A DNA stretch of 64,000 nucleotides from Mucilaginibacter pedocola. GTDB taxonomy: Bacteria; Bacteroidota; Bacteroidia; Sphingobacteriales; Sphingobacteriaceae. Every line of letters starts with the position of its first letter. Within the stretch, counting starts at the first letter, position 1. The notes below the pieces were generated by a model that was given only the letters and a program-made list of their open reading frames with translations, did not search any database and had not been told where the DNA came from. The position numbers and the translations under genes are program-made. Of this stretch, positions 1 through 6,894 are shown piece by piece. Location: contig NZ_MBTF01000002.1 in the NCBI RefSeq assembly GCF_002013915.1, positions 1-64,000 of the forward strand. The letters are read 5' to 3'.

Positions 1-75
1 AACCGCAAAGATTCTGTGTTGATTACCAAATGATTTTTTACTTTTGTTGTCTAAGGCGGCTTTATGCCAGCCTGT

Positions 76-109
76 TTAGGGTGGTTGGCTTTAGCTTTAA
101 CCACCCTAA
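76..109 (-). terminator. Hairpin just after the IS110 transposase
   Basis: A perfect 11-bp inverted repeat (76-86 with 99-109, 12-nt loop) starts 6 bp past the transposase stop codon. No clear T-run follows on the minus strand, so it could be a terminator or a structured right end of the element. Confidence 0.4.
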
Positions 110-114
110 CTATT

Positions 115-1152
115 TTATGAGGTTGCTTCCTCGCTTTGTACTTGCAGGTAGCGGCTGTCGTACCTCTCGCCTGTTTTCCAAAGGGTGTAAACCAGTTCTA
201 ATAACTTCCTCTGCACCGCTACCGCCGCTTTCATTTTAATTCCATGTTTAGATACTAACCTCACAAACACTGCTTTGAAATGCTTGTCGCTACGTATAGC
301 GGCTAATGCAGGCATATACATTGCCTTCCGTAAATAACGGTTCCCTCGTTTGGATATACGAGGCTTACTTTTTACCGAAGTGCCCGAGTCTTTAACTTTT
401 ACATCCAACCCGCTATACCCTACCAGTTGCCTTTTATTGCGGATCAGGTTGAAGCCATTCGTTTCTGCAAGGATGGTAACTGCCGTAAGCCACCCTACGC
501 CGGGGATAGATGTAATAGTACGTACTCTTTTAGTCAATTCGGCATCTTGCTTTATCAGGGCATCGATCTCTTCTTTAACTTCTTTTTCCTGGCTGTTGAA
601 CAGCCCGATACGATCTTTGAGCCTGGCTACGCTCCTTTCGTTAGGGTATGCTTCTGCCTGCTCGGCGTGCAGCTGGTTCTTAGCCACCGTACGTTCTGCT
701 ATCAATTGCCCCCTTTCCCGGGTTAACTGCCTTAATGTTTTGAACCCCTTCTCCGGTTGCTGCCAGTCCTCCAGTTTTGTACCAAGCCCGAAATCGCAAA
801 TGCCTCTTGAAGCAGTTTTATCAGTAATGGTTTTGATATCCAGCGACCTTATATGGTTGCTGATCTTATTGGGTAGTACTATGCTAACCTCGTAACCGTT
901 GTCGGACAGGTAGTACGCCAGCTTCTCATGGTAAACGCCGGTGGCTTCCATCACATACCTTACGCTGGTAGTGTTTACGCTATGCTTGCTTACCCAAACC
1001 AGCATAGCCTTAAAGCCCGATTCTTTATTGGCGAACGATTTACAAGCGTAAATATCCTTCTCAAGGGAGCTGCCTATCCTGCCTAACGATACTACTAATT
1101 CCTTTTGTGCCACATCAATGCCGGCAACTTGCTTTAAAACACTTGTCATCAC
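115..1152 (-). CDS. IS110-family DEDD transposase (recombinase)
   Basis: This 345-residue protein has the two-domain IS110 layout. The N-terminal RuvC-like DEDD domain carries D13 in GIDVAQKE and E69 in MEATGVYHE. The C-terminal Transposase_20 (IS116/IS110/IS902) domain lies at about residues 205-310 and carries IPGVGWLTA and the basic RISKRGNRYLRKAMY stretch. A coiled-coil-like linker sits at about 140-200. IS110 enzymes catalyse RNA-guided recombination using a bridge RNA from the element end. At the usual TDxxDA site the sequence reads TDKTAS, so D111 is present but the second Asp is Ala114 in my alignment. This may be a subgroup variant or loss of activity. The frame is intact along its whole length. 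Confidence 0.93.
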   Translation of the reverse strand: MMTSVLKQVAGIDVAQKELVVSLGRIGSSLEKDIYACKSFANKESGFKAMLVWVSKHSVNTTSVRYVMEATGVYHEKLAYYLSDNGYEVSIVLPNKISNHIRSLDIKTITDKTASRGICDFGLGTKLEDWQQPEKGFKTLRQLTRERGQLIAERTVAKNQLHAEQAEAYPNERSVARLKDRIGLFNSQEKEVKEEIDALIKQDAELTKRVRTITSIPGVGWLTAVTILAETNGFNLIRNKRQLVGYSGLDVKVKDSGTSVKSKPRISKRGNRYLRKAMYMPALAAIRSDKHFKAVFVRLVSKHGIKMKAAVAVQRKLLELVYTLWKTGERYDSRYLQVQSEEATS

Positions 1153-1348
1153 CTGTTAATATCTATTTTAATAAGTGAATAACCCATCTTCGTTTTGTCT
1201 CCTGGTTGGATATCCAAGCTATACCGCTATGCAGTATGCCTTACATTCTGTTCAAACTCCAATGGGCAAAAGAGCATGAGGCCGTATCTTTGCGAGAACA
1301 TACTTCATGAGTTGTTTGAGCACAAATCGGCTCTCATACTCCTTCACT
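1153..1348 (-). ncRNA. Candidate IS110 bridge RNA / transposase leader
   Basis: About 195 nt lie between the predicted promoter start and the transposase ATG, on the side where IS110-group elements encode their bridge RNA. The stretch contains local stems. One is a 7-bp stem with a G-U pair (1221-1227 with 1231-1237, 3-nt loop), and another is the perfect 12-nt palindrome TTGGATATCCAA at 1206-1217. Length, position and a dedicated promoter fit a bridge RNA. The guide loops were not assigned. Confidence 0.45.
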
Positions 1349-1353
1349 CAATA

Positions 1354-1385
1354 CAAAATTATTAGCTATATTAATTGGTAACAAA
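1354..1385 (-). promoter_or_regulatory. Bacteroidota-type promoter inside the IS110 element
   Basis: On the minus strand, TTTG (1385-1382) is followed by a 20-nt spacer and TAATTTTG (1361-1354). This is a full match to the -33 / TAnnTTTG -7 consensus at standard spacing. It would transcribe the structured leader and the transposase. Confidence 0.6.
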
Positions 1386-1392
1386 CATAGGA

Positions 1393-1515
1393 GAGCGCAA
1401 AGTTTTCGCAAAGAGCACAAAGGCTTAGCGTACTGTACCCATAAAAACGCAGAGGGCGCAAAATAAAAACTTTGCGCCCTCTGCGTTCTTTCTCTGTGTC
1501 ATTTGCGGTTAAATA
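1393..1515. repeat. Palindromic repeat interrupted by the IS110 element
   Basis: The core is a perfect 17-bp inverted repeat (1446-1462 with 1471-1487, 8-nt loop), followed by an outer arm ending TTTGCGGTT at 1502-1510. That outer arm is complementary to the AACCGCAAA at the window start (1-9). The repeat words CGCAGAGG and CTCTGTG match the elements at 9007-9171 and 51087-51264. The rest of the spacer up to psd holds a short CAAACTGCAAACTG repeat at 1529-1542 and no gene. Confidence 0.7.
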
Positions 1516-1548
1516 GCAACCTCGCTATGCAAACTGCAAACTGAATAA

Positions 1549-2406
1549 CTAAGCTTTAGGCTTCCCAAATTTCTCTTTAGGGGCTGTTTTAGCCTGGCGG
1601 TTGGCGCGACGTTTTGGTTTCTCTTCATGTTCTACCACCATAGTTGGCTCGCCATGCTCGTCAGATAGTTTTGCTTCAGATGGTTTGGTAAAATCGGGGA
1701 TCTCCATTTCATCCGGCACTTCGTCAATATCAACAAAGGTACCTACGCTTGGCAGTTCGGCCAATACAGTGCGCCCGCCTTTTACCACTTCGCCTATCTC
1801 CACATTTATTTTGGTGTTCAACGGCAAAAATATATCCACCCTCGAGCCAAACTTAATAAAGCCGAACTGATGGCCTTGCAATACCTGGTCGCCCTCTTTA
1901 ACGTACCATACTATACGGCGGGCCAATGCACCGGCTATCTGGCGGAACAATATGGCAACGCCTTCGCTGTTCTCGGTAACTACGGTGGTACGCTCGTTCT
2001 CGGTGGATGATTTCGGGTGCCATGCCACCAAATATTTGCCCGGGTGGTATTTAAAATACTTCACTATACCGCTAATAGGGTTACGGTTAATGTGTACGTT
2101 AATGGGCGACATAAACACCGATAACTGGATGCGTTTGTCTTTAAAAAACTCGGTTTCTACGGTTTCTTCAATTACCACAACTTTACCATCTGCAGGGCAA
2201 AGCACCTGGGTTTCTTCGGCATTAAGGGTTAGAACCGGGCTGCGGAAGAATTGCAGGATAATGAAAAACAGCAATGCCGACAGGATGTATACTATCCATT
2301 TCAGCGTGTTTGCCTCGGGCATGTAAAATTGTATCAGCGCGTTCACTACAAATATGAACAGGATGCACAAGGCAATAGAGGTATATCCTTCTTTATGGAT
2401 AGTCAT
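1549..2406 (-). CDS. psd: Phosphatidylserine decarboxylase proenzyme
   Basis: The enzyme converts phosphatidylserine to phosphatidylethanolamine at the inner membrane. The 285-residue product has two N-terminal membrane segments (about 8-28 and 36-54). It then shows the PSD-family motifs PADGKV (71-76), MSPINVH (99-105) and the self-cleavage Gly-Ser at G187-S188 within KFGSRVDI; S188 would become the pyruvoyl cofactor. About 60 residues at the C-terminus are charged and Lys/Pro-rich, beyond the usual domain. The gene follows cdsA on the same strand with a 36-bp gap. This order makes sense because CDP-diacylglycerol from CdsA feeds phosphatidylserine synthesis. Confidence 0.93.
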   Translation of the reverse strand: MTIHKEGYTSIALCILFIFVVNALIQFYMPEANTLKWIVYILSALLFFIILQFFRSPVLTLNAEETQVLCPADGKVVVIEETVETEFFKDKRIQLSVFMSPINVHINRNPISGIVKYFKYHPGKYLVAWHPKSSTENERTTVVTENSEGVAILFRQIAGALARRIVWYVKEGDQVLQGHQFGFIKFGSRVDIFLPLNTKINVEIGEVVKGGRTVLAELPSVGTFVDIDEVPDEMEIPDFTKPSEAKLSDEHGEPTMVVEHEEKPKRRANRQAKTAPKEKFGKPKA

Positions 2407-2442
2407 ATATATTATATATTGGTTAACAAACTCATTACAAAA

Positions 2443-3300
2443 TTAAACATTTGCCACAAAGTAAAGGTAAGTATACACTAAAGGTGCGGCAACTAAAAAA
2501 CCATCGAACCTATCAAGCAAGCCACCATGTCCGGGCAATATGCCGCCCGAATCTTTAATATTGATGCTTCGCTTGAACATCGATTCTACCAGATCGCCCA
2601 GGGTGCCAAAGCAACCGATGATAATGGCTATAGATACCCATTGGTTCCAGGGAAGTTCGGTAAAGTAAAGGCTGATGATAAAGCCAACCAATGCGGCTAT
2701 TAAAACACCGCCAATGAAGCCTTCCCAAGTTTTCTTTGGCGAATGGCGTTCGAATAGCTTTGTACGGCCCAAAAAGCGACCTACCAGGTAAGCACCGGTA
2801 TCGTTACTCCACAGCATCAGCAAAAAGCCAAGCGGAATGTGCAGGTTATGCCCCGTCTCAGCATTTGCAGGCAGCACATAAGCCAAAGCCACAAAAAAGC
2901 TAAAAGGTATACACACCATCACTACACCTAAAATAGTGTAAGCGATATTGGTAAACGGTTCCGATTCTATCTTAAAAAGTTCCTGTATTAAAATGGCGCT
3001 TGCCGATACCGGCAACAAGAACAACAGGCGATGGCCCCAAACCGAGGCTTGTTCCGCAGCAGGTGTAGCCGACATGCTTGCATAGTTAATAAGTGCAAAA
3101 CCCGTAAAAGCCAATGCTGCGGTAATAAAACCGGCAGCACGGTTTGGTTTTATACCACTTTTAATGTTCAGCCCGTAAAACTCGTGCAGGCAAAGTAAGC
3201 ATAGCAGCAGGTAAAAAGCCCCGAAAACGTAGTCGCCCGCATTAACCGAGCCCAGCATTACGATGATAAAAAAGAAGCCTGTTATGGCGCGTGTTTTCAT
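2443..3300 (-). CDS. cdsA: Phosphatidate cytidylyltransferase (CDP-diglyceride synthase)
   Basis: CdsA makes CDP-diacylglycerol from phosphatidate and CTP, the branch point of phospholipid synthesis. The protein has 285 residues and about eight hydrophobic segments. The family signature is complete near the C-terminus: S240 and KR, then KD (249-250), PGHGG (256-260) and DRFD (263-266), which holds the catalytic metal site. The start overlaps the stop of the upstream DUF2007 gene by 4 nt, indicating translational coupling in the CPBP-DUF2007-cdsA-psd operon. Confidence 0.95.
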   Translation of the reverse strand: MKTRAITGFFFIIVMLGSVNAGDYVFGAFYLLLCLLCLHEFYGLNIKSGIKPNRAAGFITAALAFTGFALINYASMSATPAAEQASVWGHRLLFLLPVSASAILIQELFKIESEPFTNIAYTILGVVMVCIPFSFFVALAYVLPANAETGHNLHIPLGFLLMLWSNDTGAYLVGRFLGRTKLFERHSPKKTWEGFIGGVLIAALVGFIISLYFTELPWNQWVSIAIIIGCFGTLGDLVESMFKRSINIKDSGGILPGHGGLLDRFDGFLVAAPLVYTYLYFVANV

Positions 3301-3509
3301 GTGTTCAATTGGTTCAATATCATAATTTCGAGCGCGGTGCTGAAGTCCTCCTGGTGGATGTAAACCTCTATATCGCCAAAATCGTGATGGGATGATGCCT
3401 GCTTATTCAGCAAAACGGCGTCGATATGATGCCCGGTAAGCATTTGCTTAACAATTTCTGATCGGTAAAAATTGGTTGAAGTATAAATTTTAACCCAGTT
3501 CTTCTCCAT
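3297..3509 (-). CDS. DUF2007-type small protein
   Basis: About 70 residues starting MEKNWVKIYTST. It has the compact alpha/beta pattern of DUF2007 (putative prokaryotic signal-transducing protein), with a conserved acidic DFGDIEVYIHQEDF stretch. No enzymatic role is established for the family. The start is placed at 3509, giving a 20-nt overlap with the protease gene. The longer frame from 3542 would overlap it by more than 50 nt and adds a basic stretch not typical of the family. It lies inside the phospholipid operon. Confidence 0.75.
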   Translation of the reverse strand: MEKNWVKIYTSTNFYRSEIVKQMLTGHHIDAVLLNKQASSHHDFGDIEVYIHQEDFSTALEIMILNQLNT

Positions 3510-4434
3510 TAATGTTTGCCGCCTGCTTTTTGCCCGAAGCAATGTTTTTATAAACTAACAGCAAAATTATAATAATTATCGTGCTAAATACATAGCCGCC
3601 GGCAGTAAAAGTGTGGCTATCGTCGGGGTTTATCTTAATTTTCTTCTGCTGAAACAAATATGTTACCAAAACAGCGGTACCGTTGTTCAAAAAATGCCCC
3701 CATATTGCCGGCCATATGCTGCCGCTCCAAGCTGCAAAATAGCCAAACAAAGCGCCCAGCAGTAGCCTTGGCAAAAAGCCGTAAAACTCCATATGGAAAG
3801 CACTGAACAGGGCTGCAGTTATCCACACCGCGGCATGTGTGTTTTTGGTAAGCTTTTGCATAATGGTTTGCAATACGCCGCGGAACATCAGTTCCTCTAC
3901 AATTGCGGTAAGCAGGCCCACCAGGAACAGGTTTTTCAACATATCCCAAACGGTATCCATTTTCAGTATAGCTTTGGTTATCAGTTGGGCTTGCTCCTCG
4001 CTACGTTTCATCCAGTTTTCCAAACCGCTAAGCCAATGGGGCAATACCATCTTTTGGTTGATATTGGCCAGTAACTCTATCAACGCTGTGGACGACATCA
4101 TTATAAAAAAAGCAATTACCAGCAACAACGGGTTAAAACGAAACGTTGGTTTTAAGTACTCGGCCGGTTGTTTTAGTATAAAACGTGCATATATAAAAGG
4201 GGCAAGAAATATAGGGAGTGTTGTGCTAATAAGCTGCAGCGTATACAAGGCCTGCGGCATTTGCGGGTTGGAGAGATCCATTCGCGAGAGCTGCTCCACA
4301 AAGCCAAGCCCGTAAACCGCAATGCAAACGCCGAGCCCGATAAGGTTGAACAGGACGATAATACCTACCGAGAGGATGCTAAAAATGAAAAATTGATACC
4401 CCGGTGACGGCTGATTTACAGGCTGTTTTACCAT
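3490..4434 (-). CDS. CPBP-family intramembrane metalloprotease (CAAX/Abi-like)
   Basis: This 314-residue polytopic membrane protein has the CPBP motifs in order: E180-E181-x3-R185 in EELMFRG, H214 in SAFHMEF, and H247 in WGHFLNN. These residues form the glutamate/histidine active site of Rce1-like intramembrane proteases. Substrates are unknown. The gene is first in the minus-strand operon leading to cdsA and psd, and is divergent from dusB, whose promoter lies in the 38-bp gap. Family assignment is firm; function is not. Confidence 0.9.
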   Translation of the reverse strand: MVKQPVNQPSPGYQFFIFSILSVGIIVLFNLIGLGVCIAVYGLGFVEQLSRMDLSNPQMPQALYTLQLISTTLPIFLAPFIYARFILKQPAEYLKPTFRFNPLLLVIAFFIMMSSTALIELLANINQKMVLPHWLSGLENWMKRSEEQAQLITKAILKMDTVWDMLKNLFLVGLLTAIVEELMFRGVLQTIMQKLTKNTHAAVWITAALFSAFHMEFYGFLPRLLLGALFGYFAAWSGSIWPAIWGHFLNNGTAVLVTYLFQQKKIKINPDDSHTFTAGGYVFSTIIIIILLLVYKNIASGKKQAANINGEELG

Positions 4435-4449
4435 GTAGCTTAATTTTTG

Positions 4450-4457
4450 TAAATTTG
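4450..4457 (+). promoter_or_regulatory. -7 box TAAATTTG before dusB
   Basis: An exact TAnnTTTG match ends 15 nt upstream of the dusB ATG, in the short divergent gap with the protease gene. No clean -33 TTG was seen. Confidence 0.55.
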
Positions 4458-4472
4458 CAACTAATATAAACT

Positions 4473-5465
4473 ATGGCGGTACAAATAGGAAATATAGATC
4501 TGGGAGAGTTCCCGCTTTTGCTGGCACCAATGGAAGACGTGAGCGATCCGCCTTTCCGTTATGTGTGTAAGCAAAACGGCGCGGACATGATGTATACGGA
4601 GTTTATTTCTTCGGAGGGATTGATACGCGATGCGGCCAAAAGCATCCAGAAGCTGGATATCTTTGAATACGAGCGCCCCATAGGTATACAAATATTCGGT
4701 AGCGATATTGAACATATGCGTGAAGCTACCGAGATAGCCACCAAAGCAGGCCCCGACCTGATGGATATTAACTACGGCTGCCCCGTAAAACAGGTGGCAT
4801 GCCGCGGTGCAGGTGCGAGTTTGCTGCAGGATATAGACAAAATGGTAGCCATGACCAAAGCCGTTGTGGAAGCCACGCATTTGCCCGTTACCGTAAAAAC
4901 CCGCCTCGGCTGGGACGATAATACCAAAAACGTTTACGAAGTGGCCGAGCGACTGCAGGATGTGGGTATCAAAGCCCTCACCATACACGGCCGTACCCGC
5001 TCACAAATGTACAAAGGCGTTGCCGATTGGACGCTGATACACCAGATAAAGAAGAACCCACGCATCCAGATACCCATCTTTGGTAACGGAGATATCGATT
5101 CGCCGGAGAAAGCTGCCGAATGGCGCTTACAATACGAGGTGGATGGAATGATGATAGGCCGCGCTGCTATTGGTTACCCCTGGATATTCCGCGAGATAAA
5201 ACACTACTTTGCCACCGGCGAGCATTTGGAGAAACCAACCATAGCCGAACGTATTGATGTTTGCAAAACCCACCTGCAAAAAAGTATGGAATGGAAAGGC
5301 ACACGCACCGGTATTTTTGAGATGCGCCGCCACTACAGCAACTACTTTAAAGGCGTGCCCGATTTTAAAGAGTTCAGGATGAAACTTGTTACGGCAGCTA
5401 CCGTAGAAGAGATCATGGATATTTTGGAGCAGGTTGACAAAAAATATGCCCTTGAGATGGCGTAA
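4473..5465 (+). CDS. dusB: tRNA-dihydrouridine synthase (DusB type)
   Basis: This FMN-dependent enzyme reduces uridine to dihydrouridine in the tRNA D-loop. The 330-residue protein is a TIM barrel with LAPMEDVSDPPFR (18-29), the NYGCP motif (100-104), the RGAGASLL stretch, KTRLGWD and HGRTR, and the phosphate-binding GNGDI and GRAAIGYPW. The C-terminal helical domain is complete. It reads as DusB rather than DusA or DusC from its length and the GNGDI / GRAAIG motifs. apaG follows on the same strand. Confidence 0.93.
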   Translation: MAVQIGNIDLGEFPLLLAPMEDVSDPPFRYVCKQNGADMMYTEFISSEGLIRDAAKSIQKLDIFEYERPIGIQIFGSDIEHMREATEIATKAGPDLMDINYGCPVKQVACRGAGASLLQDIDKMVAMTKAVVEATHLPVTVKTRLGWDDNTKNVYEVAERLQDVGIKALTIHGRTRSQMYKGVADWTLIHQIKKNPRIQIPIFGNGDIDSPEKAAEWRLQYEVDGMMIGRAAIGYPWIFREIKHYFATGEHLEKPTIAERIDVCKTHLQKSMEWKGTRTGIFEMRRHYSNYFKGVPDFKEFRMKLVTAATVEEIMDILEQVDKKYALEMA

Positions 5466-5511
5466 TATTTGTTGCTAAGCCATATATTTGAAATAAGGAG
5501 ATTTACTGATC

Positions 5512-5898
5512 ATGGCTACTACTATAACAGAAGGCGTAAAAGTTTCGGTTGAAACGTTTTACCAGCCCGAGTATTCGAACCCGGCGAACGACCATTTTAT
5601 GTTTGCTTACCGCGTTGTTATAGAGAATTTGGGCAATTACGCCGTGCGTTTGCTTAGCCGCCACTGGTACATCTTCGATAGCAATGGTGCCAAGCGCGAA
5701 GTTGAAGGCGAAGGCGTAGTAGGCCAGCAACCCGTAATAGAACCCGGAAACTCTCACGAATACATATCAGGCTGCAACCTAAAAACCGATATGGGTAGCA
5801 TGAAAGGCGAATACCAAATGGAACGCCTGGCAGATAATTCCCTGTTTAACGTACAGATTCCTGAATTTTACTTAGTTGCTCCGTATAGGTATAATTAA
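5512..5898 (+). CDS. apaG: ApaG domain protein
   Basis: This 128-residue beta-sandwich protein has typical ApaG features: RVVIENLGNYAVRLLSRHWYIFDSNG, GEGVVGQQPVIEPG and the YISG...GSMKGEY block. ApaG is linked to Co2+/Mg2+ homeostasis and Ap4A levels in Enterobacteria, but its molecular activity is unsettled. A clear purine-rich ribosome site (AAGGAG) lies about 13 nt before the ATG, which is less usual in Bacteroidota. It is probably cotranscribed with dusB (46-bp gap). Confidence 0.93.
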   Translation: MATTITEGVKVSVETFYQPEYSNPANDHFMFAYRVVIENLGNYAVRLLSRHWYIFDSNGAKREVEGEGVVGQQPVIEPGNSHEYISGCNLKTDMGSMKGEYQMERLADNSLFNVQIPEFYLVAPYRYN

Positions 5899-5929
5899 TA
5901 CTATTTCTTTTACGGCTTTGCAGATCCGC

Positions 5930-6126
5930 CTATCGCTCGTCTAAGTTTTCTCCTCACGCCCCACACGTGCAAGCCCTCTGTTCGTCGAAATGACATATTT
6001 TTTTGTCATATCGAGGAAAGCGAAGCGAGGAGATATCTTGTTAAGTTAGTATTGCCGCTTTGTATCGCTTCGAAGATTTCTCCTCACGCCTTTCACTAAC
6101 CCGCCCGTTGTTTGTTCGAAATGACA
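5930..6126. repeat. Palindromic intergenic repeat, GTCAT/GAAGCGAGG type
   Basis: An imperfect palindrome (about 5949-6034) is centred on ATGACA and TGTCAT (from about 5980) and flanked by TCTCCTC and GAGGAGA words. A further arm copy with the same TCTCCTCACGCC and GAAATGACAT words follows at 6067-6126. The class also occurs at 23978-24069. No gene is visible here. Confidence 0.7.
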
Positions 6127-6134
6127 TGGACGCA

Positions 6135-6725
6135 TTACATCTGCCCCGCAGCAGCGCCGCCTCTCGCAAAACTCACGCTCACGTTAGCCGTTTTTCCTTT
6201 TACAGCTTTCACCCTGCCCATTCTTCTTTCGCCATCGAAAGTGTCGTAATAGGCTATGTTGATGCTGCCGATAGATTTTAGCTTGCCTCGCAACTCATCC
6301 CTGTCGAACACATCATAGTATTTAAGCGCTATGCCGCCTACCGATTTAAGCTTACCACGCAGTTCATCTCTATCGAAAATATCATAGTAGGTGAATGTAA
6401 TATCGCCTATAGATTTTACTTTGCCGCGCAGCTCGTCGCGGTCAAAAACATCGTAATATTTAACCGGGATGCCATTGATGGATTTTATTTTCCCCTGCAG
6501 CTCATCCCTGTCAAACCGGCCGTAATACTCATAGTCTGGGCCATTATAATCATCGGGAAGGATATTGCCCCGACGGTCGAGGAATACCAGTTCATCATTT
6601 ATAGTAACAGCATCAACAGTAGCAGAGCGTTCGCCAATGCGGAGGCTCACATTAAAATCCTGCGCGCAGCAGGTAAAGGATAGTGAAAAAAATAAAGCCG
6701 CAAGTAGTATTTGTTTGATTTTCAT
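6135..6725 (-). CDS. Secreted protein with five 23-residue tandem repeats
   Basis: A 196-residue protein with a signal peptide ending around the Cys-Cys-Ala-Gln of residues 19-22, so either exported or lipid-anchored. After an N-terminal region of about 60 residues come five near-identical units of 23 residues, each with the pattern YYD-x-FDRDELRGKLKSIG followed by a short beta-like segment. The fifth unit is degenerate. The protein ends in a Gly/Ala-rich tail. The alternation of aromatic, acidic and basic residues suggests a repetitive beta structure. I do not recognise a named domain. It stands alone between two palindromic or empty spacers. Confidence 0.75.
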   Translation of the reverse strand: MKIKQILLAALFFSLSFTCCAQDFNVSLRIGERSATVDAVTINDELVFLDRRGNILPDDYNGPDYEYYGRFDRDELQGKIKSINGIPVKYYDVFDRDELRGKVKSIGDITFTYYDIFDRDELRGKLKSVGGIALKYYDVFDRDELRGKLKSIGSINIAYYDTFDGERRMGRVKAVKGKTANVSVSFARGGAAAGQM

Positions 6726-6848
6726 GTGTAAAGCAGGGTTGATGTTAAAACAGCCCGCGCACTATTTTGCCGGGTTATTGGTATGACGCGAAAACAGGGC
6801 AAAAGGTTAAACCGGGATCAATAATATTTCACACAGTAGTAAAACAAA

Positions 6849-6871
6849 AAAGCGCCCTTTTGAGGCGCTTT
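6849..6871 (-). terminator. Rho-independent terminator after the M28 peptidase
   Basis: An 8-bp perfect stem (AAAGCGCC with GGCGCTTT) with a 7-nt loop, followed on the minus strand by a T-rich tract, 23 bp past the stop codon. Confidence 0.85.
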
Positions 6872-6894
6872 CTGTAATATGTTCATTAAAACCC

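Larger units (their letters stand above)
22..1385 (-). mobile_element. IS110-family insertion sequence (approximate limits)
   Basis: The element contains one DEDD-type transposase gene and about 200 bp of non-coding DNA ahead of it. IS110 elements lack long terminal inverted repeats, so the ends are estimated from where the flanking repeat sequence stops and resumes. The left flank begins AACCGCAAAG and the right flank, from about 1393, again carries GCGCAAAG-type words. The estimated length of about 1.36 kb fits the family. The flanks belong to the same palindromic repeat class seen at 9007-9171 and 51087-51264, so the element appears to have inserted into a repeat. Exact ends need an empty-site comparison. 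Confidence 0.7.

Noticed and set aside
350..895. Open frame on the plus strand within the IS110 transposase
   Set aside because: Opposite-strand shadow of the transposase. Some IS have antisense frames, but nothing here supports one.
1284..1291. TATCTTTG on the plus strand inside the IS110 leader as an outward promoter
   Set aside because: The sequence fits the -7 box but no plus-strand gene follows for several kb. It more likely lies within the bridge-RNA region by chance.
4461..4988. Open frame antisense to dusB (175 codons)
   Set aside because: Fully covered by dusB, whose motifs are complete. No homology-like pattern in the antisense product.
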